DNA of 31,640 bases. It comes from an uncultured Clostridia bacterium. GTDB taxonomy: Bacteria; Bacillota; Clostridia; Lachnospirales; Lachnospiraceae. The number at the start of each line of letters is the position of its first letter. Position 1 is the first letter of the stretch. This document shows positions 14,861-22,254 of this stretch, piece after piece. The notes below the pieces were generated by a model. That model had not been told where the DNA came from. It saw only the letters and a program-made list of their open reading frames with translations, and did no database searches. Both the position numbers and the translations under genes were made by a program. Location of the stretch: contig CALBNS010000038.1 of assembly GCA_937896665.1 (NCBI GenBank), forward strand, positions 1 to 31,640, read 5' to 3'.

Positions 14861-16185
14861 TGTTAAAGACTTTTCGAAATGCATTCAAAGTTGAAGAGAT
14901 TCGTAAGAAAATGCTCTTTACATTTTTGATGCTGATCGTAATCAGATTGGGATCACAACTGCCAACACCAGGGGTGAACCCAGATTATATTAAAAGTTTC
15001 TTTGCAAGCCAGACAGGTGGTGCGTTTAATTTCTTTAACGCATTCACCGGAGGCTCATTTGAACAGATGTCAATCTTTGCGTTGAGTATCAGTCCATACA
15101 TTACATCTTCAATTATCATGCAGCTTCTTACAATTGCGATTCCAAAATTGGAAGAAATGCAAAAAGATGGTGAAGAAGGAAGAAAGAAAATTGCATCATA
15201 TACACGTTATGTAACAGTAGCACTTGCATTGATTCAGTCTACTGCTATGGCAGTCGGATTTGGACGTAGTGGATTATTGTTAGAGTATAATTTTATAAAT
15301 GCTGCAATTGTAGTTCTTACACTTACAGCAGGTACAGCATTCTTGATGTGGATTGCTGAAAGAATTACTGAAAAAGGAATTGGTAATGGTACATCTATTA
15401 TCTTAGCGATTAATATTATTTCTCGTATTCCTAGTGATTTTGTATCATTGTATGCACAGTTTATTGCACCTGAAGATATCAATATTGCATTTAAGATATT
15501 AGCTGTAGCAATTATTGTAGCAATTGTCTTATTTGTAATCGTATTTGTAATTTTACTTCAGGATGGCCAGAGAAAAATTGCTGTACAATACTCACAGAAA
15601 ATCCAGGGAAGAAAGAGCGTAGGTGGACAATCTACATTTATTCCTTTAAAAGTAAATACTGCAGGTGTGGTTCCGGTTATTTTCGCATCTTCATTGATGC
15701 AAACCCCGGTTATTATTGCTTCTTTCTTTGGAAAAGGCAATGGAACAGGAATTGGAAGTCAGATTTTAAATGGTTTGAATTCAAATAACTGGTGTAATCC
15801 TAGCAAGATTTATTATTCTTGGGGATTAGTTTTATACATTATTTTGACAGTATTTTTTGCATACTTCTACACATCAATTACATTTAATCCGATGGAAGTT
15901 GCAAATAATATGAAGAAAAACGGTGGATTTATTCCTGGTATCCGTCCAGGTAAGCCAACTGTTGACTACTTAGCAAAAATTTTGAAATACATCATTTTCA
16001 TTGGAGCGGTAGGCTTGATTATCGTTCAGGTAATTCCATTCTTCTTCAACGGAGTATTTGGAGCAAAAGTTTCATTTGGTGGAACATCTCTTATCATCAT
16101 TGTTGGTGTAATATTAGAGACGATTACACAAATTGAATCACAGATGCTTGTACGTAATTACAAAGGATTTTTAAATAGTAAATAA
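14860..16185 (+). CDS. secY: Preprotein translocase subunit SecY
   Basis: SecY is the channel of the SecYEG translocon in the cytoplasmic membrane. The 441-residue product shows about ten hydrophobic spans, the early signature IRLGSQLPTPGVNPDYI, a FNFFNAFTGGSFEQMSIFAL plug-proximal segment and the cytosolic loop with RGKPTVDYL-like residues (GIRPGKPTVDYL). The start overlaps the rplO stop by one base, so it is translationally coupled. Length is normal for Firmicutes. Confidence 0.98.
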   Translation: MLKTFRNAFKVEEIRKKMLFTFLMLIVIRLGSQLPTPGVNPDYIKSFFASQTGGAFNFFNAFTGGSFEQMSIFALSISPYITSSIIMQLLTIAIPKLEEMQKDGEEGRKKIASYTRYVTVALALIQSTAMAVGFGRSGLLLEYNFINAAIVVLTLTAGTAFLMWIAERITEKGIGNGTSIILAINIISRIPSDFVSLYAQFIAPEDINIAFKILAVAIIVAIVLFVIVFVILLQDGQRKIAVQYSQKIQGRKSVGGQSTFIPLKVNTAGVVPVIFASSLMQTPVIIASFFGKGNGTGIGSQILNGLNSNNWCNPSKIYYSWGLVLYIILTVFFAYFYTSITFNPMEVANNMKKNGGFIPGIRPGKPTVDYLAKILKYIIFIGAVGLIIVQVIPFFFNGVFGAKVSFGGTSLIIIVGVILETITQIESQMLVRNYKGFLNSK

Positions 16186-16207
16186 TTTATAAAAAGACAT
16201 AAATATC

Positions 16208-16275
16208 AAAGCAGTTTAGCTCGCTGGAATTTCAGACTTACAAAGGCAGAAATTTGGCGGGTTAAAATGCTTTTT
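16208..16275 (+). promoter_or_regulatory. Long imperfect hairpin with T-tract before adk
   Basis: Nested complementary segments span the secY-adk spacer: AAAGCA (16208-16213) with TGCTTT (16268-16273), TTTA (16215-16218) with TAAA (16263-16266), CGC (16222-16224) with GCG (16257-16259) and AATTTC (16228-16233) with GAAATT (16249-16254). The 3' arm runs into TTTTT and then the GGAGG site of adk. It resembles a weak attenuator or a processing hairpin that could reduce expression downstream of secY. Confidence 0.55.
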
Positions 16276-16288
16276 ATGGAGGAACGAC

Positions 16289-16933
16289 ATGAAGATTATT
16301 ATGTTAGGAGCACCAGGTGCAGGAAAAGGCACTCAGGCGAAAAAAATCGCAGAAAAATATGGGATCCCGCATATTTCTACAGGTGATATTTTTAGAGCAA
16401 ATATCAAAGCTGGAACAGATCTTGGTAAAAAAGCCAAAACGTATATGGATCAGGGTCTGCTTGTGCCGGATGAATTAGTAGTAGATTTAGTCGTAGACCG
16501 TGTACAACAGGAAGATTGTGCAAACGGATACGTTTTAGATGGTTTCCCAAGAACAATTCCACAGGCAGAAGCCTTAGATCATGCGTTAGAAGCATTAGGA
16601 CAGGCAATGGATTATGCTATTAACGTGGAAGTACCCGATGAAAATATTGTAAATCGTATGTCCGGACGTAGAGCATGTGTTGGATGTGGTGCAACTTACC
16701 ATATTGTATATGCACCTACTAAGGCAGAAAACGTATGCGATACATGTAAGGGTGAATTGATTCTGAGGGATGATGACAAACCGGAAACAGTTCAGAAACG
16801 TTTGAATGTATATCACGAACAGACACAGCCATTAATTGACTATTATACAGAAAAAAATATTCTGGTAGAAGTTGATGGTACAGTGGACATCAATGATGTA
16901 TTCCGGGCAATCGTTGACATTTTAGGAGCGTAA
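16289..16933 (+). CDS. adk: Adenylate kinase
   Basis: Adenylate kinase interconverts ATP + AMP and 2 ADP in the cytoplasm. The 214-residue protein has the P-loop GAPGAGKGTQ (7-16), the AMP-site TGDIFR and DGFPRTIPQ, and a LID domain with four cysteines (130, 133, 150, 153), which makes it the zinc-bearing Gram-positive type. GGAGG precedes the ATG. It lies in the conserved secY-adk-map-infA order. Confidence 0.98.
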   Translation: MKIIMLGAPGAGKGTQAKKIAEKYGIPHISTGDIFRANIKAGTDLGKKAKTYMDQGLLVPDELVVDLVVDRVQQEDCANGYVLDGFPRTIPQAEALDHALEALGQAMDYAINVEVPDENIVNRMSGRRACVGCGATYHIVYAPTKAENVCDTCKGELILRDDDKPETVQKRLNVYHEQTQPLIDYYTEKNILVEVDGTVDINDVFRAIVDILGA

Positions 16934-16936
16934 CAT

Positions 16937-17692
16937 ATGCCTATTACAATAAAATCGGCCAGAGAGATAGAACTGATGACAGAGGCGGGGAGAATTCTGG
17001 GGTTAGTTCATGAAGAATTAGGAAAGGCTTTGCACCCGGGAATGACAACATTGGAAATCGATAAATTAGGGGAGGAACTGATACGCAGTTACGGCTGCAT
17101 CCCCTCATTTCTTAATTATAATGGCTACCCGGCATCAATCTGTGTGTCAGTGAATGACGAGGTAGTACATGGAATTCCAAGTGCAAAGCGAGTTCTGCAG
17201 GAAGGCGATATAGTAGGCCTTGATGCAGGAGTGATTTATAAGGGCTATCATTCGGATGCGGCGAGAACACATGGGATTGGAGAAATTAGTAAAGAAGCAA
17301 AGGATTTGATTCGGGTAACAGAAGAGTGTTTCTTTGAAGGAATAAAGTTTGCAAAAGAGGGCAACTATTTATATGAAATTTCGTCAGCAATTGGCAGATA
17401 TGCAAGAGAACGAGGCTATGGTGTTGTACGAGATTTATGTGGACATGGCATTGGTGCACATTTGCATGAGTCGCCTGAGATACCAAACTACGAGATGAAA
17501 AGACGCGGCGTGAAACTGCGCAGGGGTATGACTCTTGCAATTGAGCCAATGATTAATGTGGGAACATATGATGTAGACTGGCTGGATGACGACTGGACAG
17601 TTGTAACACGCGACGGCTCACTTTCAGCACACTATGAAAACACAGTGTTAATTACTGAAAATGGACCAAAACTTTTGACCTTATCAAAATAA
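16937..17692 (+). CDS. map: Type I methionine aminopeptidase
   Basis: The enzyme removes the N-terminal methionine from nascent proteins. The 251-residue product contains the five metal ligands in order, Asp96, Asp107, His170, Glu203 and Glu234, in GLDAGVIYKGYHSDAART, CGHGIGAHLHESPEIPNY, LAIEPMI and YENTVLIT, plus His79 in EVVHGIPS. It lacks an N-terminal zinc-finger extension. It starts three bases after adk, with GGAG inside the end of adk as the likely ribosome binding site. Confidence 0.98.
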   Translation: MPITIKSAREIELMTEAGRILGLVHEELGKALHPGMTTLEIDKLGEELIRSYGCIPSFLNYNGYPASICVSVNDEVVHGIPSAKRVLQEGDIVGLDAGVIYKGYHSDAARTHGIGEISKEAKDLIRVTEECFFEGIKFAKEGNYLYEISSAIGRYARERGYGVVRDLCGHGIGAHLHESPEIPNYEMKRRGVKLRRGMTLAIEPMINVGTYDVDWLDDDWTVVTRDGSLSAHYENTVLITENGPKLLTLSK

Positions 17693-17706
17693 GAAGAGGA
17701 TGTATT

Positions 17707-17961
17707 ATGGAAAGATGTAAAACAGGGATGCTTGCAAAATCAAAAGCAGGTCACGATAAAGGTCATGTTTATGTGATATTTGACGTGGATGAAACATATG
17801 TATATCTGATAGACGGTGTAATCCGTACAATCAGCAGACCGAAAAAAAAGAAGAAAAAACACATACAGCTTATTTGTGAAGAACATGATTTGTCCGGGCT
17901 GGATGATGTTGGAATCAAGAGAATCTTAAAATTATTTGATAAGGAAACAGGGAGGAAATAA
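17707..17961 (+). CDS. KOW-domain RNA-binding protein (L14e/L6e/L27e-like)
   Basis: An 84-residue protein lies between map and infA. Its N-terminal half (GMLAKSKAGHDKGHVYVIF and DETYVYLIDGVIR) resembles the KOW barrel of the archaeal/eukaryal L14e-type proteins found in many clostridial genomes at this place. A run of lysines (RPKKKKKKHIQ) follows, suited to binding RNA. The C-terminus is predicted helical. Position in a translation operon and tight spacing (two bases before infA) argue for a role in ribosome function, but the precise role is not established from what I know. Confidence 0.85.
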   Translation: MERCKTGMLAKSKAGHDKGHVYVIFDVDETYVYLIDGVIRTISRPKKKKKKHIQLICEEHDLSGLDDVGIKRILKLFDKETGRK

Positions 17962-17963
17962 AA

Positions 17964-18182
17964 ATGTCAAAAGCTGATGTAATCGAAATTGAAGGAACAG
18001 TAGTAGAGAAATTGCCAAATGCAATGTTTAAAGTAGAATTAGAAAATGGTCACCAGGTGTTAGCACATATCAGTGGTAAATTACGTACAAACTTTATCAA
18101 GATTTTACCAGGTGATAAAGTGACATTAGAATTATCTCCATATGATTTAAGTAAAGGAAGAATTACTTGGAGAGACAAATAA
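17964..18182 (+). CDS. infA: Translation initiation factor IF-1
   Basis: IF-1 occupies the 30S A site during initiation. The 72-residue OB-fold product has IEIEGTVVEKLPNAMFKVEL, the GHQVLAHISGKLR loop and DKVTLELSPYDLSKGRITWR. GGAGG precedes the ATG, two bases after the KOW gene. It closes the first transcription segment, a promoter following eight bases downstream. Confidence 0.98.
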   Translation: MSKADVIEIEGTVVEKLPNAMFKVELENGHQVLAHISGKLRTNFIKILPGDKVTLELSPYDLSKGRITWRDK

Positions 18183-18189
18183 AAAGATA

Positions 18190-18219
18190 TTGACTTTTAT
18201 AGCAATATGATGCTATAAT
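18190..18219 (+). promoter_or_regulatory. Internal promoter for rpmJ and the alpha operon
   Basis: A -35 TTGACT (18190-18195) and a perfect -10 TATAAT (18214-18219) are separated by 18 bases, immediately after infA. It gives rpmJ a leader of about 75 nt and can drive the rpsM-rplQ section separately from the S10 promoter. No terminator precedes it, so read-through also contributes. Confidence 0.75.
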
Positions 18220-18299
18220 ACAAAGCGGACGTTTTCCGGGAACATAGCTGGAAGATGTGGAAAATATAGGCAAAGCAGTGGATGAAAGGAGGATTTGAC

Positions 18300-18413
18300 G
18301 TGAAGGTTAGATCATCAGTAAAACCAATTTGCGAAAAATGCAAAATCATTAAAAGAAAAGGAAGCATCAGAGTAATCTGTGAAAATCCAAAACACAAACA
18401 AAGACAAGGATAG
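18300..18413 (+). CDS. rpmJ: 50S ribosomal protein L36
   Basis: This 37-residue gene starts with GTG eight bases or so after AAAGGAGG. The product reads MKVRSSVKPICEKCKIIKRK at the start and ends with a CENPKHKQRQG segment. The three cysteines (11, 14, 27) and His32 form the zinc ribbon of the C+ type of L36. It is in the usual place between infA and rpsM and is intact. Confidence 0.96.
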   Translation: MKVRSSVKPICEKCKIIKRKGSIRVICENPKHKQRQG

Positions 18414-18825
18414 GCTCAGAACACTTAATTAAAGCAAGTTGCAGATGTGGCTTGAATTTAGTGAGAGGGTTGTTCTTCAAAGCTTAGTGCGTGCGGTTGT
18501 AGATGAAGCACGAGGTTGGCGAGAAGAACTGCATTATTGTGTGTAAAAGCACAAAACATTATTTAGGCGGCTGTAGTGTGACACACAAGGTAGTGTGGAT
18601 ACACTATTAATATACAAGGAATTAGTCCTCAATGTATATTGCTTATAATACCCGGTGTCATTTCCGGGAAAGGCTGTAGTATCTAGCAGCTGGGTACAAA
18701 GTTGTACCCCAATTTGAGACAATATTAACCAAATGGGAATAAGCATATGCACACATTTCAGACGAGAGTGGTTCTATCGGGCTGCATAAGTTTATTTACT
18801 AAGATTCAAAATGGAGGAAAATTAC
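18414..18825 (+). promoter_or_regulatory. Large structured leader before rpsM (alpha operon)
   Basis: This 412-base region has no credible ORF but many hairpins: a 58-nt element closed by GTTCTT and AAGAAC (18472-18529); TAGTGT-ggat-ACACTA (18591-18606); AATATACA with TGTATATT (18609-18616 and 18633-18640); CCCGG with CCGGG (18651-18655 and 18664-18668); GCTG with CAGC (18673-18676 and 18687-18690); and GGGTACA with TGTACCC (18692-18709). From 18710 to the rpsM GGAGG the sequence is less folded. Alpha operons are often autoregulated by S4, which is encoded three genes downstream. That this region is the S4 target is inference. Confidence 0.6.
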
Positions 18826-19194
18826 ATGGCTCGTATTGCTGGTGTAGACTTACCAAGAGACAAACGTGTAGAAATCGGTTTGACTTATATCTACGGAATC
18901 GGTAGAGTAAGTGCAACAAATATTTTAGAGACAGCTGGAGTTAATCCGGACACTCGCTGTAGAGATTTAACAGACGACGAAGTAAAAGCTATCAGTGCTG
19001 TTATCGATGAAAGTTATCAAGTAGAAGGTGATCTTCGTAGAGAGATTGCTCTTAACATCAAGAGATTGCAAGAAATTGGATGCTACAGAGGTATCCGCCA
19101 TAGAAAAGGACTTCCTGTTCGTGGTCAGAAGACAAAGACAAATGCAAGAACAAGAAAAGGTCCTAAGAGAACTGTTGCAAACAAAAAGAAATAA
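18826..19194 (+). CDS. rpsM: 30S ribosomal protein S13
   Basis: S13 lies in the head of the 30S subunit and contacts the 50S and P-site tRNA. The ATG at 18826 (MARIAGVDLPRDKRVEIGL) is used because GGAGG lies at proper distance; the ATG at 18811 overlaps that site. The 122-residue product ends with the basic GLPVRGQKTKTNARTRKGPK tail. The long folded leader upstream may control it. Confidence 0.98.
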   Translation: MARIAGVDLPRDKRVEIGLTYIYGIGRVSATNILETAGVNPDTRCRDLTDDEVKAISAVIDESYQVEGDLRREIALNIKRLQEIGCYRGIRHRKGLPVRGQKTKTNARTRKGPKRTVANKKK

Positions 19195-19216
19195 GAAAGA
19201 AAGTAGGTTAGTTTAA

Positions 19217-19612
19217 ATGGCTAAAAAAGTTACAAAAAAAGTGACAAAAAAACGTGTCAAGAAAAACGTTGAACGAGGACAAGCACATATCCAATCATCT
19301 TTTAATAACACAATCGTTACATTAACAGATGCTCAGGGAAATGCTTTATCATGGGCAAGTGCTGGTGGTCTGGGATTTAGAGGTTCAAGAAAATCTACTC
19401 CATATGCAGCTCAGATGGCAGCTGAGACAGCAGCTAAGGCCGCATTAGTACATGGTCTTAAGTCAGTAGATGTAATGGTAAAAGGACCAGGTTCAGGTAG
19501 AGAAGCAGCAATCCGTGCTCTTCAAGCATGCGGTATCGATGTAACAAGTATCAAAGATGTGACACCAGTTCCACATAACGGATGTCGCCCACCAAAACGT
19601 AGAAGAGTGTAA
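19217..19612 (+). CDS. rpsK: 30S ribosomal protein S11
   Basis: S11 forms part of the platform near the mRNA exit. The 131-residue product has a lysine-rich N-terminus, then GQAHIQSSFNNTIVTLTDAQ, GFRGSRKSTPYAAQMAAE and the C-terminal VTPVPHNGCRPPKRRRV. The ribosome binding site (GAAAGAAAGTAGG) is weaker than in neighbouring genes. The GTGACAAAAAAA-type lysine repeat at the start is of low complexity. Confidence 0.97.
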   Translation: MAKKVTKKVTKKRVKKNVERGQAHIQSSFNNTIVTLTDAQGNALSWASAGGLGFRGSRKSTPYAAQMAAETAAKAALVHGLKSVDVMVKGPGSGREAAIRALQACGIDVTSIKDVTPVPHNGCRPPKRRRV

Positions 19613-19627
19613 TAGGAGGAGACAAAC

Positions 19628-20221
19628 ATGGCAATAAATAGAGTTCCTGTTCTTAAAAGATGTAGATCACTTGGAATGGATCCAATCTATTTAGGAATTG
19701 ATAAAAAATCTAATAGACAATCAAAAAGGGCTAATAGAAAAATGAGCGAATACGGTCTTCAGATGCGCGAAAAACAAAAAGCGAAATTCATCTATGGCGT
19801 ATTAGAAAAACCATTTAGAAACTATTTTGCAAAAGCTTCTAGAATGAGTGGTATGACAGGTGATAACCTTATGATTCTTCTTGAATCAAGATTAGACAAC
19901 GTTATATTCCGTATGGGATTTGCAAGAACAAGAAAAGAAGCTAGACAGATTGTTGACCACAAACATGTTTTAGTAAACGGAAAACAGGTTAACATCCCAT
20001 CATACCTGATTAAAGCTGGTGATGTAATCGAAATCAAAGAGAAAAACAAAGGTTCACAAAGATATAAAGATATCTTAGAAGTAACAGGCGGAAGATTAGT
20101 TCCAGAATGGTTAGACGTAGATGCAGAAAGCCTTAAAGGAACTGTAAAGGAACTTCCATCTAGAGACGTTATTGATGTTCCTGTAGACGAAATGTTGATC
20201 GTCGAATTATATTCTAAATAA
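19628..20221 (+). CDS. rpsD: 30S ribosomal protein S4
   Basis: S4 starts 30S assembly by binding 16S rRNA and often represses its own operon. The 197-residue product has one cysteine in the N-terminal domain (Cys12), so it is a zinc-free form, and contains the S4 RNA-binding domain (RLDNVIFRMGFARTRKEARQ and HVLVNGKQVNIPSYLI). It lies within the alpha operon, not alone as in Bacillus subtilis, so any autoregulation would act on rpsM-rplQ. Confidence 0.97.
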   Translation: MAINRVPVLKRCRSLGMDPIYLGIDKKSNRQSKRANRKMSEYGLQMREKQKAKFIYGVLEKPFRNYFAKASRMSGMTGDNLMILLESRLDNVIFRMGFARTRKEARQIVDHKHVLVNGKQVNIPSYLIKAGDVIEIKEKNKGSQRYKDILEVTGGRLVPEWLDVDAESLKGTVKELPSRDVIDVPVDEMLIVELYSK

Positions 20222-20372
20222 TCATTAAGATTATTTAGAAGTTGATTTGCGCGAAGGTAAAGCGAGGATTTTGCAGTGGTTCACCACAGAAATCTGAGCG
20301 AACCCGCGAACCCGCGCAGAGATGCGTGTGGTTAACCCTCAAGACCAATTAACCCAAAAGGAGGGGCTTTGA
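20222..20372 (+). other. Nested hairpin in the rpsD-rpoA spacer
   Basis: The spacer folds into a nested structure: TGCGCG (20248-20253) pairs with CGCGCA (20313-20318), GATTT (20267-20271) with AAATC (20290-20294), and GTGG-ttca-CCAC (20276-20286) forms the tip. Repeated GCGAA words and a tandem CCCGCGAA occur in the 3' arm. No T-run follows. The rpoA AGGAGG site lies some 40 bases further on. Confidence 0.6.
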
Positions 20373-21332
20373 ATGTTTGATTTTAATAAACCAAATATTG
20401 AAATTACTGAGATTTCAGAAGACAAGAAATATGGAAAATTCGTTGTAGAGCCTTTGGAAAGAGGTTATGGTACAACACTTGGTAACTCGCTTAGAAGAAT
20501 CATGCTTTCTTCATTGCCGGGAGCAGCAATCAGTCAGGTGAAGATTGAAGGCGTTCTGCATGAATTCAGTTCTATCCCAGGCGTAAAAGAAGACGTTACT
20601 GAGATTGTTATGAATTTGAAATCTTTAGCTGTCAAGAATACGTCAGAAACTGATGAACCAAAGACTGCTTATATTGAGTTTGAAGGCGAAGGTGTGGTTA
20701 CTGCAGCAGATATCCAGGTAGATCCGGATATTGAAATTATGAATCCGGAAACAGTTATTGCAACTCTTAACGGAGGCGCTGACAGTAAATTATACATGGA
20801 ACTTACAATTACAAAGGGCAGAGGTTATGTGAGTGCAGATAAGAACAAGAATGAAGATTTGCCAATCGGTGTAATCCCAATCGACTCTATCTACACACCT
20901 GTTGAACGTGTAAATCTTACAGTAGAAAATACACGTGTCGGTCAAATCACAGACTTTGATAAATTAACACTTGACGTATATACGAATGGTACATTAGTTC
21001 CAGACGAAGCGGTAAGTTTGGCTGCAAAAGTATTAAATGAACACTTGAAACTTTTCATTGATTTATCAGAAGTTGCTCAGGCAGCGGAAGTTATGATTGA
21101 AAAAGAAGATGATGAGAAAGAAAAAGTGTTAGAAATGAGTATTGATGAATTAGAACTTTCTGTTCGTTCATATAACTGCCTCAAGAGAGCAGGTATCAAT
21201 ACTGTAGAAGAGTTAACTAATAGAACTCCTGAAGATATGATGAAAGTTCGTAATCTCGGACGCAAATCTTTAGAAGAAGTATTAGCAAAATTAAAAGAAC
21301 TTGGCTTAGAGTTGAGTCAGGGCGAAGAATAA
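20373..21332 (+). CDS. rpoA: RNA polymerase alpha subunit
   Basis: Alpha nucleates RNA polymerase assembly and its C-terminal domain contacts UP elements and regulators. The 319-residue product has the N-terminal assembly domain (FVVEPLERGYGTTLGNSLRR, then PGAAISQVKIEGVLHEFSS) and a C-terminal domain from about residue 255 with helix-hairpin-helix residues (NCLKRAGINTVEEL; VRNLGRKSLEEVLAKLKELG). It starts after GGAGG in a rather unusual GGGGCTTT spacer. Length is normal. Confidence 0.98.
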   Translation: MFDFNKPNIEITEISEDKKYGKFVVEPLERGYGTTLGNSLRRIMLSSLPGAAISQVKIEGVLHEFSSIPGVKEDVTEIVMNLKSLAVKNTSETDEPKTAYIEFEGEGVVTAADIQVDPDIEIMNPETVIATLNGGADSKLYMELTITKGRGYVSADKNKNEDLPIGVIPIDSIYTPVERVNLTVENTRVGQITDFDKLTLDVYTNGTLVPDEAVSLAAKVLNEHLKLFIDLSEVAQAAEVMIEKEDDEKEKVLEMSIDELELSVRSYNCLKRAGINTVEELTNRTPEDMMKVRNLGRKSLEEVLAKLKELGLELSQGEE

Positions 21333-21340
21333 ACATAGTT

Positions 21341-21423
21341 TACACTTCTCCTTGATGATGCCGATTGAACCACTGATGTTCAACCGGTTTCCACAAGCAT
21401 CCGGTTAATAAGCCCGAAGTGTA
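21341..21423 (+). other. Three-way-junction-like element between rpoA and rplQ
   Basis: A closing stem TACACTTC (21341-21348) with GAAGTGTA (21416-21423) is perfect over eight bases. Inside it are two hairpins: TTGAAC with GTTCAA (about 21365-21383) and ACCGG with CCGGT (about 21383-21405). The phrase TAAGCCCGAAG appears at the 3' arm and again about 40 bases later (near 21450). No T-run is present, so it is unlikely to be a terminator. Confidence 0.6.
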
Positions 21424-21488
21424 TAATCGGAGCACATGGCTAGTAAGCCCGAAGAAGCATAACCACGTGTCAAATGGAGGAAAAGAAA

Positions 21489-22016
21489 ATGGCAAAATAT
21501 AGAAAACTTGGCAAAACATCAAGCCAGAGAAAAGCATTACTCAGAAACCAGGTAACAGCATTGCTTAACAATGGTAAAATCATTACTACAGAAGCAAGAG
21601 CAAAAGAAGTTCGCAAGATTGCAGAAGGTCTTATTGCTATGGCTGTAAAAGAAAAAGACAACTATGAATCAGTTACAGTAACAGCAAAAGTTGCTCGTAA
21701 AGACAAAGATGGTAAAAGAGTGAAAGAAGTTGTAGATGGTAAGAAAGTTACTGTTTATGATGAAGTACAGAAGAATATCAAAAAAGATATGCCTTCAAGA
21801 TTACATGCAAGAAGAGAAATGCTTAAAGTTCTCTATCCTGTAGTAGAAGTAAAAGAAGGCAAGAAGAGAAATAGAACAGAAGTTGATTTAGTTGATAAAT
21901 TATTTACAGAAATCGCTCCTAAATATGCAAACCGTAACGGTGGTTACACAAGAGTCGTAAAAATTGGTTTACGTAAAGGTGACGCTGCTATGGAAGTTCT
22001 TCTTGAACTTGTATAG
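21489..22016 (+). CDS. rplQ: 50S ribosomal protein L17 with internal insertion
   Basis: L17 lies near the tunnel exit. The ATG at 21489 (MAKYRKLGKTSSQRKALLRN) is chosen because GGAGG overlaps the in-frame ATG at 21474. The product has 175 residues, about 50 more than the common 117-130. The N-terminal part and the C-terminal NRNGGYTRVVKIGLRKGDAA are conserved; the extra part is a charged, lysine-rich segment of about residues 54-104, placed before the conserved RLHARR. It ends the cluster before a strong terminator. Confidence 0.96.
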   Translation: MAKYRKLGKTSSQRKALLRNQVTALLNNGKIITTEARAKEVRKIAEGLIAMAVKEKDNYESVTVTAKVARKDKDGKRVKEVVDGKKVTVYDEVQKNIKKDMPSRLHARREMLKVLYPVVEVKEGKKRNRTEVDLVDKLFTEIAPKYANRNGGYTRVVKIGLRKGDAAMEVLLELV

Positions 22017-22035
22017 TTATAAACTTATTGAGATT

Positions 22036-22072
22036 AACGGATAACATTCGTATGGATGTTGTCCGTTTTTTA
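22036..22072 (+). terminator. Rho-independent terminator of the ribosomal cluster
   Basis: AACGGATAACAT pairs with ATGTTGTCCGTT (12 bp with one T-G wobble) around an eight-base loop, followed by six T. It lies about 20 bases after rplQ and clearly closes the long ribosomal cluster. Confidence 0.93.
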
Positions 22073-22182
22073 TAGTAGGAAAGTGGTCTCTACAATTGAT
22101 ACGAGTACATCAAGCTGTGCAGCAGGCGAGATTTTTTTTGAATCCAAAGATCATTTTTGTAAAAAATAGATAAATTATATAA

Positions 22183-22211
22183 TTGCGATATGACAAAGAA
22201 TATATTATAAT
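22183..22211 (+). promoter_or_regulatory. Promoter of nagBA
   Basis: A -35 TTGCGA (22183-22188) and a perfect -10 TATAAT (22206-22211), 17 bases apart, lie about 45 bases before the nagB ATG. I found no clear operator. The stretch from the terminator to here (22073-22182) contains nothing else identifiable. Confidence 0.75.
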
Positions 22212-22254
22212 AAGCAATAGAGTTAATAATTTAACAGAAAAGGAGACGATAACA

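Noticed and set aside
22110..22140. Second terminator before nagB (GCTGTGCAGC followed by T8)
   Set aside because: The possible stem is short, and about 11 bases separate it from the T-run; the strong terminator at 22036 already explains the boundary.
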